In this document: piece after piece, positions 34,130 through 41,648 of the stretch
How the letters are laid out: every line of letters begins with the position of its first letter
Numbering within the stretch: the first letter of the stretch is position 1
Program-made: the position numbers and the translations under genes
The notes under the pieces: model-generated
Database searches by the model: none
Seen by the model: the letters and a program-made list of their open reading frames with translations, nothing else
Told to the model about the DNA's origin: nothing
From: Promethearchaeota archaeon
GTDB taxonomy: Archaea > Asgardarchaeota > Lokiarchaeia > Sigynarchaeales > SOKP01
Direction of reading: 5' to 3'
Assembly (NCBI GenBank): GCA_019058515.1
Contig: JAHPYY010000143.1
Coordinates: forward strand, 1-41,648
Length of the DNA stretch: 41,648 nucleotides

Positions 34130-35545
34130 GTGGCGAAAATTGTGAAAGAATACGATCTTATTATCGTGGGAGCCGGACCAGGGGGTTCGATGGCTGCGAA
34201 AACCGCCGCGGAAAATGGGTTGAAAACTATATTTTTCGAGAGGGGTCGAAATCCAGGTGAAAAGAATTCCTCGGGATGTGGGTTAGGACCACGTATGTGG
34301 AAAGATTTTCCTAATTTGATGAAAGAATTAACACCCGAAAAATGCCCTTCATTAAGGGCGGGAGCTGCCGCTCGTAATTACTTTATTAATAAAGAAGGTA
34401 TAGTTGCTGGTTATATTATGAGTCGTCCAACTGAATCAGTATCTTATGAGCCTGCGAAAAGTTGGATTACAATGAATTGTTATCGCAGCGAGTTTGACCC
34501 ATGGATTGCTGAATTTGCATTAAACGCGGGTGCTGAATTAAAAACCTCAACTCTCATAGTATCCCTATTAAAGGAGAACGGTAAAATTTGTGGAGTAGTT
34601 GATGAACATGGAGAAAAATATAAAGCATCTATGGTAATTGGAGCGGATGGGGCTATCTCAATGGTTGCGAAACAAAGCGGATTAAGAACAAAATGGTCGC
34701 AGGACCAGATTACGGCTGTTCCCCAATATGATTTCTACGCACCTCCAGAAAAAATTGATGATATTATGGGAGATGAAGCGCTTGGGATCTGGTGGTCTGC
34801 CACATTTCCATCTTCCTATCAAGTTTTTTTCAATGATGGTTTTCATCAAGGTTTAGGAAACTGGTTGAATAAGTGGGATAAAAATCCATTGTTTTATCTA
34901 AACAAGATTATTAATATGAAATATTATCAAAGATTGTTGAAGATATTAGAGGCTAAACCGAGGGAACTTCAATCTCATCTTCTTCCATGGTTGCAATATC
35001 CGTATAATACGCATACAGATGGTGTTATCTTAATTGGAGATGCTGGAGGATTTCCTTGTCCTCTCGAAGCTGAAGGAATTTATCCAGCAATGGTCACAGG
35101 AAAGGTAGCAGCAGAAGTTGCAGCTGAAACAATTAGTTCCGGAGATGTTTCTAAACAACGGCTCTCTAAATTCGATGAGATGTGGCAAAAAACAAGCGTA
35201 GGTGAAGAATTCGAAGCAGGAGAAGAATTATATAACATATGGAAGGCTTTACCCTTTAGTCCTAAAGAAACGATGACATGGTTCGTACCAATGATTATGG
35301 AAGCACTGGGAGGAATTTTTGATTGGTCACAGCCTCATGCTAAACGAGTTCGACAAATTGCAGCTCATATTAAATCATATATGCCACAAGCTTTACCCTT
35401 TATATTGAAATATGTTTTTCCGCTTGTTGCTAAAATTTTTGAGGAGGATCTTGATGATATGATGGATCCTCAGAAATTGATGAAAGTGCTTCCAAAAGTT
35501 ATAAGTATGCTTCCGAAAAAGAAAAAGCGAAGGAGGGGATCGTAA
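34130..35545 (+). CDS. FixC/geranylgeranyl-reductase-family flavoprotein
   Basis: 471 residues from GTG 34130 (a second GTG at 34142 is possible). FAD-binding GAGPGG at 14-19, ERG at the end of the Rossmann strand, a CG pair (SSGCGLG) that often sits beside the flavin, and GVILIGDAGGF near 300 followed by PLEAEGIYPAMVTGKVAAEV, typical of COG0644. The next gene is a FixX ferredoxin, as in ETF-quinone oxidoreductase fix operons; archaeal geranylgeranyl reductases are from the same superfamily and also take electrons from ferredoxin. FixA/B (ETF) are absent. Role between quinone reduction and isoprenoid reduction stays open. The C-terminus has a basic KKKKRRRG tail. Confidence 0.85.
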   Translation: MAKIVKEYDLIIVGAGPGGSMAAKTAAENGLKTIFFERGRNPGEKNSSGCGLGPRMWKDFPNLMKELTPEKCPSLRAGAAARNYFINKEGIVAGYIMSRPTESVSYEPAKSWITMNCYRSEFDPWIAEFALNAGAELKTSTLIVSLLKENGKICGVVDEHGEKYKASMVIGADGAISMVAKQSGLRTKWSQDQITAVPQYDFYAPPEKIDDIMGDEALGIWWSATFPSSYQVFFNDGFHQGLGNWLNKWDKNPLFYLNKIINMKYYQRLLKILEAKPRELQSHLLPWLQYPYNTHTDGVILIGDAGGFPCPLEAEGIYPAMVTGKVAAEVAAETISSGDVSKQRLSKFDEMWQKTSVGEEFEAGEELYNIWKALPFSPKETMTWFVPMIMEALGGIFDWSQPHAKRVRQIAAHIKSYMPQALPFILKYVFPLVAKIFEEDLDDMMDPQKLMKVLPKVISMLPKKKKRRRGS

Positions 35546-35547
35546 AA

Positions 35548-35811
35548 ATGGATATAAATAGTTTAACTAATCATATTCCGGGAATGGGAGATTTTATTAA
35601 GATAGATCGAAATAAATGCAATGGATGCGGTATGTGTGTTAGAATTTGCATTGTAAATTTATGGGGAATAAAGGATAATATTGCGTTTATTAGAGATGAC
35701 TACAAGGAAAAATGTTTAGAATGCGGATGCTGTGGTCAAGTGTGCGAACCTAATGCTATTGATTTTAATTATCCTGCTGGGGGAACTGGTGTTATCTTCA
35801 AGAGGGGATAA
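35548..35811 (+). CDS. FixX-like 2[4Fe-4S] ferredoxin
   Basis: 87 residues. First cluster C24, C27, C30, C34; second C56, C59, C62, C66, with an extra C61. The end, DFNYPAGGTGVIFKRG, matches the FixX-specific tail of ETF-quinone oxidoreductase ferredoxins, which separates it from general ferredoxins. Starts 2 bases after the FixC-like gene and ends 1 base before the CrtI-like gene, so it is translated with them and probably passes electrons to the FixC-like flavoprotein. Confidence 0.9.
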   Translation: MDINSLTNHIPGMGDFIKIDRNKCNGCGMCVRICIVNLWGIKDNIAFIRDDYKEKCLECGCCGQVCEPNAIDFNYPAGGTGVIFKRG

Positions 35812-35812
35812 C

Positions 35813-37153
35813 ATGTTAAGCTACGATTATGACATAGTTATTATTGGATCAGGTTTAGGAGGACTAACAGCAGCGAGTCTTCTATCCCGCAAGGGATATA
35901 GAACTCTTGTAGTGGAGAGTAGAAGTCGGATAGGTGGGAGATTTTCCACTTTTGAGTATGAAGGGTTCAAATTACCCACTGGTGCGATTCTTATCCCGGA
36001 TGGGTGGGTAATAAAATTGCTTGAGGATATGGGGATTAGAACTGACAATTTAAGACCAATAACTCGAGTTTATTATAGAATTGATGGTGAAAGATATGAA
36101 ATCCCCCCTGAAATGGGAGTACCAAAAGCGCTTGACATAATAGATAAGCTTGAAAGAGAGGATGCAGAGAAGCATAAGCGTCCAGCGAAACCTGTCGAAT
36201 TAAGTAAAATTATGCGTGGTTATTACAAAAAAATGCGAGGAATAAACCGAGATGACATTATAACTGTGCGAGATTGGCTTCTCCAATATACTGAGGTCGA
36301 AAAAGTGCACGAAGCTTTTGATACTCTCTGTACAGGATTGATGATGGCTCATTCATGGGAGCTACCTGTATCAAAATTTTTCCTTTTCCAAGAAATGACG
36401 AAATTTTACATATCAGCTAGCGGAAACCTCAGCATAGCGGAAAAGCTTGCTAAATTTGTTGAAAAAACCGGCGCTGTATGGACCAATTCCCCTGTGAAGA
36501 AAATAAGAGTCAAAGAGGGAAAAGCTTCAAATGTAATTGTTAAAAAGGTGGGAAAACAAATTGATATAAAATGTAAGGTGGTAATTAGTAATGCAGGGGC
36601 TAAATCGACGGTATTTCTGGCAGGAAAAGAAAATTTTGAGAGTGAATACCTTGAAAAGATGCGGATAAAACTTCGACCAAGTCCTTGTTTACTGGTTCTA
36701 GTCGCAAGCGATAAACCTTTATGCTTGGAAGGAATACGCGATGGGCTGGAAATAATAATGGGATCTCGAAGAATTAAGAATGTTATTCCTATTAGTAATA
36801 TCTGTCCCGAACTTGTTCCCGCGGGGCAACATCTTTTTTACACTTCAGCTAAGTCCGAATCAACCTTACACCCTATGGATATAAAATACGAAATGCAACA
36901 AGTTAAACGCGATATTAGGGAATTTTTTCCAGATTTCGAAAAATACGGTCGGATTTTAAAAATGAGGGCGTGCGGTATTATCAACGAATGGCCTGAAGGT
37001 CGAACTTGGCTTGGTTATGGTATGCCATTAGAAACGCCGATACCAAATCTATTTAATGTAGGAGATTCATGCATCGAACCAGGTCTTATAGGAACTCCAG
37101 GTTCTGTAGAAAGTGGATACCGAGTGGTCGACATTGTTGAAAAGGTATTGTAA
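35813..37153 (+). CDS. CrtI-like FAD-dependent phytoene desaturase/carotene isomerase family
   Basis: 447 residues from ATG 35813; a longer frame from 35732 would overlap FixX by 80 bases and add a non-family leader. Dinucleotide-binding IIGSGLGGLTAASLLSRKGY, VVESRSRIGGRF with the second Gly-rich turn, and the C-terminal FAD motif NLFNVGDSCIEPGLIGTPGSVESGYRV. CrtI-type enzymes desaturate or isomerise long isoprenoids; relatives also act on other polyenes or amines. Placed directly after FixCX and opposite a CrtC-like gene, a isoprenoid-type substrate fits. No phytoene synthase (CrtB) is in the window. Confidence 0.85.
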   Translation: MLSYDYDIVIIGSGLGGLTAASLLSRKGYRTLVVESRSRIGGRFSTFEYEGFKLPTGAILIPDGWVIKLLEDMGIRTDNLRPITRVYYRIDGERYEIPPEMGVPKALDIIDKLEREDAEKHKRPAKPVELSKIMRGYYKKMRGINRDDIITVRDWLLQYTEVEKVHEAFDTLCTGLMMAHSWELPVSKFFLFQEMTKFYISASGNLSIAEKLAKFVEKTGAVWTNSPVKKIRVKEGKASNVIVKKVGKQIDIKCKVVISNAGAKSTVFLAGKENFESEYLEKMRIKLRPSPCLLVLVASDKPLCLEGIRDGLEIIMGSRRIKNVIPISNICPELVPAGQHLFYTSAKSESTLHPMDIKYEMQQVKRDIREFFPDFEKYGRILKMRACGIINEWPEGRTWLGYGMPLETPIPNLFNVGDSCIEPGLIGTPGSVESGYRVVDIVEKVL

Positions 37154-37184
37154 TCCAATTTGAAGATTTATAAAATTTGATTTT

Positions 37185-38309
37185 ATGGACATTAGTGATT
37201 TAAAGATAGGAAGAGAGGGAACATTTATACCTCCATTTAAAAGTAATATCGACACCGTTAAAAGCTATGAAAATGAGGGATATGATTCCATATTTTTTGC
37301 AGATCACATCTTAAATTGGATACCGGAATCTATCTGGACTCCAGATATTACTGATCTTGCTACAATTTATCCTAGTCCCCATCTAGTATATGATGTGTTT
37401 GCTATGATGACTGCTACTGCCTTAAACACAAAAAAAATTCACATTGGGACAGGAGTAACCAAAACTTTTAGAAGGAATCTCGCTGTACTTGCGCAAACTT
37501 TCCTGACTTTAGATGAGTTATCTAAAGGGAGGACGATATTAGGGATAGGAGCAGGTGGAAAAGAAAATACCGTTCCCTACGAAATTAGATGGGAGAATCC
37601 TGTAAGTAGATTAGAAGAAGCCGTTATAATCATTAGAAAATTATGGCAAAACGATGAACAAGTAAATTACAACGGAAAATTTTGGAAGTTAGAACATGCT
37701 TTACTCAGATTAAAACCTTTTAAAAAAGGAAAATTTCCCCCGTCATAGATTGCCACTCGTGGTAACCGAATGCTAGAAATAACTAGCAGACTAGGCGATG
37801 GTTGGTTACCCATATTTTTGAAACCAGATGTTTATAAAGAAAAAGTAGGGATCCTTCGAAATTACACACTGAAAGCTGGTAGAAATGCGGATGAAATTAC
37901 TCCAGCAGTTATTTTGGGAGTTATCATGGATGAGGATTGTGAGGAAGTCGAGAAAATGCTCAAAACCCCCGTTACAAAAAACACGTTAATTACCTTATAT
38001 CATGATGATTTCACCCCATATGGATTATCGCATCCTCTTGGAAAAAATGTTGACGGATCTTTAGAGTTTATCCCTACACATTACGATAGAGGGTCATTGT
38101 TGCAAATACTTGAAAAGATCCCTGTTGAAATGTGTCACGATTTTTACTTAAACGGTAGTCCTGACGAGATTATCGGTCAAATTGAAAATTACGGCAAAAT
38201 TGGTGCGAAACATATTATTCTATTTAATGTTTCAATATTATGTGGCCTAAAATATATTCCACGTTCAAATAAGTGTATGAAAAAAATAATTTCATACTTC
38301 AAAAACTAA
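37185..38309 (+). pseudogene. LLM-class (likely F420-dependent) oxidoreductase with an in-frame TAG
   Basis: The frame is unbroken from ATG 37185 to TAA 38307-38309 except TAG at 37746-37748. Before it: FADHILNW, IHIGTGVTKTFRRNLAVLAQ, GIGAGGKENTVPY, SRLEEAVIIIRKLW. After it IATRGNRMLEITSRLGDGWLP continues without a shift. Family proteins read P-P-x-Y-I-A here, so the amber sits where a tyrosine is usual (TAT or TAC to TAG). Full length 374 residues, the length of F420-dependent luciferase-like oxidoreductases such as phthiodiolone ketoreductase. Fourth in the rightward run, 31 bases after the CrtI-like gene. It may be a recent nonsense mutation, an error, or read through. Confidence 0.8.
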
Positions 38310-38358
38310 TGATCTAAGCGTTATTCTTTTTTCCAAAAATTTCCTAAAAAAAAATATC

Positions 38359-38369
38359 TTATAAAAATA
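38359..38369 (+). promoter_or_regulatory. TATA box of the amidohydrolase gene
   Basis: TTATAAAAATA ends 18 and begins 29 bases before ATG 38388, so this gene can be made independently of the genes upstream. Confidence 0.4.
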
Positions 38370-38387
38370 TGGAATTATTAGATCCTT

Positions 38388-39317
38388 ATGTCAACAAACT
38401 CTCAAAAAATAGATGTTCACCATCACATTGTACCTAAAGAATACCTTTCAGCTTTAAGCTCAATAGGCATCAAAAATGCTGTTGGCGAACCCTTCCCTCA
38501 GTGGGACATAGAAAATACTTTTACTTTTATGGATAGGCAAGGGATAGCTATAGCAATTAATTCAATTTCTGCACCAGGTATTTATTTTGGAGAGAGAGAG
38601 TTTACTCAAAAGTTAGCGCGCAAATGCAACGAAATTTCTGCTTGCATGGTGGATGAATACCCAAATCGCTTTGGCGCGTTTGCTATTTTACCCCTACCAG
38701 ATATAGAGGCATCCATAGTTGAATTGGAGTTTGCTTTAGACACCTTAAAATTAGACGGGGTTGTATTACTTACTAATTTTGGAGGGAAATACCTCGGAGA
38801 TGCTTATTATGATGATCTTTTTTACGAGCTAAATCGCAGAAAAGCTGTGGTGTTTGTACATCCAAGTACACCTCCTTTAGGTACATTTCCTGTGATAATT
38901 AAACCCGCGGTTTTGGAATTTGTATTTGATACCACAAGGGCAATTGTTAATCTAATACATAGAGGAGCAACAAAACGCTTTCCGGACATAAGGTTTATAT
39001 TCTCCCACGGAGGAGGAACTGCTCCCTTTATAGCTTGGAGAATTACTTTTGGTAATAAAAAGATAATAAATCAGTTAAAACGCTTTTATTACGATACAGC
39101 AGTATCAGCAACCCCTTATACTTTAAGTTCTCTGCTGAGTTTGGTGGAACCAACGCAAGTATTATATGGGAGCGATTATCCATTCTTGCCCGAAAGGGTT
39201 GTAAAACAAATGAACGAAGGTCTTCAAAATTACGATTGTGAAAGGGAAACACTCGCGAAAATTGTCCAGTACAACGCTATTTCTTTGTTTCCAAGATTTA
39301 AGGAAATATTGATTTAA
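38388..39317 (+). CDS. Amidohydrolase-2 family (ACMSD-like) metal hydrolase/decarboxylase
   Basis: 309 residues. HxH metal ligands H11/H13 in DVHHHIVP, FVHPSTPP, a metal His in FSHGGGTAPF, and the catalytic Asp in YGSDYPFLP. This is the COG2159 pattern shared by ACMSD (aminocarboxymuconate-semialdehyde decarboxylase), 4-oxalomesaconate hydratase and gamma-resorcylate decarboxylase. The TIM barrel length is normal. It is preceded by its own TATA box, so it may be functionally linked but not strictly co-transcribed with the LLM-class gene. Decarboxylation or hydrolysis of a carboxylated intermediate is the likely chemistry. Confidence 0.88.
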   Translation: MSTNSQKIDVHHHIVPKEYLSALSSIGIKNAVGEPFPQWDIENTFTFMDRQGIAIAINSISAPGIYFGEREFTQKLARKCNEISACMVDEYPNRFGAFAILPLPDIEASIVELEFALDTLKLDGVVLLTNFGGKYLGDAYYDDLFYELNRRKAVVFVHPSTPPLGTFPVIIKPAVLEFVFDTTRAIVNLIHRGATKRFPDIRFIFSHGGGTAPFIAWRITFGNKKIINQLKRFYYDTAVSATPYTLSSLLSLVEPTQVLYGSDYPFLPERVVKQMNEGLQNYDCERETLAKIVQYNAISLFPRFKEILI

Positions 39318-39357
39318 AATTTGTAAATAGTGTAATTTACCTAATAAAAGATGTGAA

Positions 39358-40215
39358 TTAAATATCAATTTTATTAGGATACCATTTTTTTGATATGTAA
39401 TTCACCATAAATACATTAATTACCGTTGGAATTAAGGTGTATCCAGTAAAAAGTAAGACGGTAAGGTGTACAAAAGGGTCAATACTTGGAGCATTGTAAA
39501 ACAGGAGACCAATCGCATCGAACAAGTAATGCGTAATTATTGCGGGTAAAAGGCTATCTGTTTTCACTGTTAGGTAAGCGAAAAATAACCCTAATATGGT
39601 GGTAAATCCAACCTGTCGCAAAGTCAAAATTAAACCAATTAATGTTGGATTGAAAATCAAATTGGTTAAGTGAAAAACACCGAATAAAACTGCGTCGATC
39701 AAAATCGCCTTTCTTACTGGAAACTTTTTAAGTAAAATAAAGAGGATTACGCCTCTAAAAGCAACTTCTTCCCATATTCCTGGCTTAAACGAGCTGAGGA
39801 GGGAATCCGATGTTGGTGGAAGAATTAAGGTAAGGTTAAATACATATAAACCCGTTAGTAGAGTGGAGATTAGCATGGATGCAAAAAATACTGCAGTGCA
39901 TAGGATTCCTAATAAAATATTTTTGCCAATTGGCGTCAAATGAGATAATTTAATGGTGTTTAAATATTGCAGGAAGGATTCTCGCCCGTTCGGTAAGTGC
40001 AATCCGTTTGGTACAATAAATAACCATAAAACCGTTATAATAGCAAAGTTAATTCCTATTATAAAGTAAAGCATAAGCCCTGATATTGATGGTCCAAATA
40101 ATAAAAACCAGATAAGCAAAGGAAATGCTAGAAACGCCACATATAGAACGAGTAAAATAATTATCGAAAGTAGAGGGCGCTCGCTTAAACCTTTTTTAGA
40201 TTCTTTTTCACTCAT
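39358..40215 (-). CDS. CPBP-family intramembrane metalloprotease (Rce1-like)
   Basis: 285 residues with about eight membrane helices. Catalytic motifs: EExxxR as EEVAFR (E149, E150, R154), FxxxH as FGVFH (178-182), and HxxxD as HYLFD toward the C-terminus. These glutamate-type membrane proteases include the CAAX prenyl-protease Rce1 and bacteriocin self-immunity proteins. The window's small GTPase has no CAAX box, so there is no sign that it is the substrate. It stands alone, convergent with the amidohydrolase gene. Confidence 0.9.
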   Translation of the reverse strand: MSEKESKKGLSERPLLSIIILLVLYVAFLAFPLLIWFLLFGPSISGLMLYFIIGINFAIITVLWLFIVPNGLHLPNGRESFLQYLNTIKLSHLTPIGKNILLGILCTAVFFASMLISTLLTGLYVFNLTLILPPTSDSLLSSFKPGIWEEVAFRGVILFILLKKFPVRKAILIDAVLFGVFHLTNLIFNPTLIGLILTLRQVGFTTILGLFFAYLTVKTDSLLPAIITHYLFDAIGLLFYNAPSIDPFVHLTVLLFTGYTLIPTVINVFMVNYISKKWYPNKIDI

Positions 40216-40476
40216 TGGATTTCGTTCATAAAGAATTGTATATTGAGGTATGATAATAAAAATATCGTTTTAAGATTTATCTATATATATTAGGATTTTT
40301 TTAATCCAATTTAGTCAAAACATTCCACAGGATTTTATTTTTTAGTAATCACATTATTAAAACTAAGACAAATGGGTAAAGCGCTTATCTTTTAAAAATT
40401 GAATAAATATAAATATCCCTATTTATATTGTTAATTCAATAATCAAACGGTATTTGAATATCTCGGTGAAAAAAAT

Positions 40477-41040
40477 TTGGCATTCGAAATTCCATTTTTA
40501 GTAACTCTATTTATTTTAATAGGGTTTGGTGCATTTTTTGTAGTTTTTATGATGTGGCTAAAAAGCCAATTTCCGCACCCTCTAATGATGAAAGTGCTAT
40601 CCACATTACACGCGTCACTCTTTGGATACGAAACGGCTCTAATCGAGTTAATTGGTTCGCGAGGATATAAATCTCACGTGTTTCCTAAGATTGTAGAAGT
40701 CATAAAAGAAATTCGTGGCGAAGATCCCCTAATTGACCAGTTATTCAAGGCTAAAACTGCAAAGGAAGCAATGTCCGGGTGGTTAGAAATATTAAAAGTG
40801 ACCAAAATTACAAAGGAAGGCAAAATTGTGGATAAGGGAAACAACGAGTACGAAATTCACATTCCAGATTGCGCGATGTGTGATCCTATACACGAGATAA
40901 TAGGGGATGCGAAGGGTATCTGTCCAATGGCGTTGATTTTGGCTTCAGCTAGTGCAATAGTAGAACAAGAAAAAGTGCCAGAAATTGAGTACAGTAAATT
41001 TCTTCCCACTGGAACGATTACCAATTTGAAGTTTGTATAA
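40477..41040 (+). CDS. Membrane-anchored protein with a C-terminal cysteine motif
   Basis: 187 residues from TTG 40477, 7 bases after GGTGA, so the start is well supported. An N-terminal membrane helix (residues ~5-28, FLVTLFILIGFGAFFVVFMMW) leads into a soluble domain with helices (LMMKVLSTLHASLFGYETAL) and, near 130-150, CAMCDPIHEI and GICPMALILA. This cysteine pattern recalls V4R/4-vinyl-reductase-like sensor domains, but the fit is loose and I would not name it so. It is followed by a longin/roadblock-like gene in the same direction 30 bases later, so the two may act together at the membrane. Confidence 0.65.
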   Translation: MAFEIPFLVTLFILIGFGAFFVVFMMWLKSQFPHPLMMKVLSTLHASLFGYETALIELIGSRGYKSHVFPKIVEVIKEIRGEDPLIDQLFKAKTAKEAMSGWLEILKVTKITKEGKIVDKGNNEYEIHIPDCAMCDPIHEIIGDAKGICPMALILASASAIVEQEKVPEIEYSKFLPTGTITNLKFV

Positions 41041-41070
41041 GAATCTTAATTACATTAAAGGTGAAAAAAA

Positions 41071-41648
41071 GTGATAAAGTCTTTTATGGTAATTACTAAA
41101 GACGGTATCCCGCTCTTTATGAAAAGTGACGAGAAGTTTCCCGACAACTCCTTGGTCTCTTGCTTTTTAAGCGCAATTCAGAGCTTTGCGGCTGAATTAA
41201 ATAACAGCTGTATAGATAAAATCGAGATGCAACCCAACACGTTCTATTACTCGGCTAAAGGTCCTATCTTCTCTATATGCGTAGCAGAACAGGAGGACGA
41301 AATAGACAGTCGAATATATAAGATTACTGCCGAGAGAATAAGCCGAGCATTTCTAGAAAAATTCCCTGAGCAAAAAATTGAAGAGCAAAAGGGCATACAG
41401 GATTACTTTGAAGACTTCTCGAAAGAGTACGATACGATAACTAGCGATATCCAAAAACTACAGAAACAAACCAACAAAGATTTCATACTTAAATACTTCT
41501 CTGAAGCTGCCAGTAACGAGAATATCGTCGGAATGATCGTGTTTGACTTAAAAAAGGATGAAATAATCGCAAGTGATATCCCAACAGACATTTCTGAAAA
41601 AAGTTTTGAATCCTTTAGCTCTATGCTATTTAATTTTCTGGATAGGCT
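41071..41648 (+). CDS. Longin/roadblock-like protein, cut by the right edge
   Basis: 192 residues visible, no stop in the window. GTG 41071 follows AAAGGTGA with six bases, a strong start; an ATG at 41086 is in frame. The N-terminus IKSFMVITKDGIPLFMKS, then SLVSCFLSAIQSFAAEL and FYYSAKGPIFSICVAE, has the strand-helix order of Asgard longin-like proteins. A second part, with IVGMIVFDLKKDEIIASDIP, resembles a roadblock/LC7 strand pattern. Such modules work with small GTPases in Asgard archaea and eukaryotic traffic regulators. The fold assignment is by pattern only and the C-terminus is not seen. Confidence 0.6.
   Translation, partial: MIKSFMVITKDGIPLFMKSDEKFPDNSLVSCFLSAIQSFAAELNNSCIDKIEMQPNTFYYSAKGPIFSICVAEQEDEIDSRIYKITAERISRAFLEKFPEQKIEEQKGIQDYFEDFSKEYDTITSDIQKLQKQTNKDFILKYFSEAASNENIVGMIVFDLKKDEIIASDIPTDISEKSFESFSSMLFNFLDR

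Noticed and set aside
35732..35812. 27-residue N-terminal extension of the CrtI-like protein
   Set aside because: It overlaps the end of the FixX gene in another frame and is not family-like; ATG 35813 directly precedes the expected N-terminus.
1..41648. Global UAG recoding as pyrrolysine
   Set aside because: At least five intact genes (mre11, the beta-lactamase-family gene, the 15515 gene, the GNAT gene, rfcL) end in TAG with another stop soon after; no pyl genes are here. Local read-through is kept only as a hypothesis.
1..41648. CRISPR arrays, insertion sequences, tRNA or rRNA genes
   Set aside because: I looked for regularly spaced repeats, transposase motifs and T-loop GTTCRANNC patterns in gaps and found none convincing. 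A covariance-model tRNA scan would be decisive.

Overview
The window looks like an Asgard archaeal genome fragment. It is AT-rich, genes are preceded by archaeal TATA boxes (TTTAAATA type) about 25-30 bases before the start, and ribosome binding sites, where present, read GGTG or GGTGA. Markers that fit Asgard archaea are a Rab/Ras-like small GTPase, an archaeal proteasome alpha subunit, a sirtuin, a three-gene RFC clamp-loader cluster, a very large coiled-coil/TPR-like repeat protein, and a cut-off gene at the right edge resembling Asgard longin/roadblock proteins. I cannot fix the lineage below Asgard level from sequence alone.

Layout. 1-4.8 kb: the zinc-ribbon tail of a gene cut by the left edge, a small membrane protein, an FmdE-like protein, Mre11 nuclease, a membrane-anchored beta-lactamase-fold hydrolase interrupted by an amber codon, and a sirtuin. 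5-10.3 kb: small GTPase without a normal start codon, proteasome alpha subunit, a UPF0182 giant membrane protein, and a small winged-helix-like protein behind a 21-bp-phased repeat. 10.6-15 kb: the 1450-residue repeat protein. 15-17 kb: RHH regulator with a palindromic promoter, two small conserved proteins and a GNAT acetyltransferase. 17.1-20.5 kb: RFC small subunit, a degenerate RFC small-subunit paralogue and RFC large subunit. 20.8-24.1 kb: a decay zone with an intact ECF-type membrane protein, a wHTH gene broken in a slippage-prone repeat, a secreted protein, a second decayed ECF copy and a frameshifted enoyl-CoA hydratase. 24.2-28.1 kb: peptidase T, an alpha/beta hydrolase with a multi-span membrane tail, and a coiled-coil winged-helix protein. 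28.1-39.3 kb: two divergent redox operons. 39.3 kb to the end: a CPBP membrane protease, a membrane-anchored Cys-motif protein and the partial longin/roadblock-like gene.

The most interesting block is 28.1-39.3 kb. Leftward run FAD oxidase, CCG-type Fe-S protein, second FAD oxidase, SCP2-like lipid carrier and CrtC/AttH-like lipocalin. Rightward run a FixC/geranylgeranyl-reductase-family flavoprotein, FixX ferredoxin, CrtI-like desaturase/isomerase and an LLM-class (probably F420) oxidoreductase, followed by an amidohydrolase with its own promoter. Together they read as an uncharacterised redox pathway on a hydrophobic, possibly isoprenoid, substrate. The substrate is an inference.

There are several open-reading-frame irregularities: two in-frame TAGs in otherwise continuous genes, two +1 shifts in 4-base G/C runs, and two conserved genes whose only sensible start is AUU, each exactly 7 bases after a GTGA. 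Some may be assembly errors; the AUU pair shares a specific layout and deserves a test.
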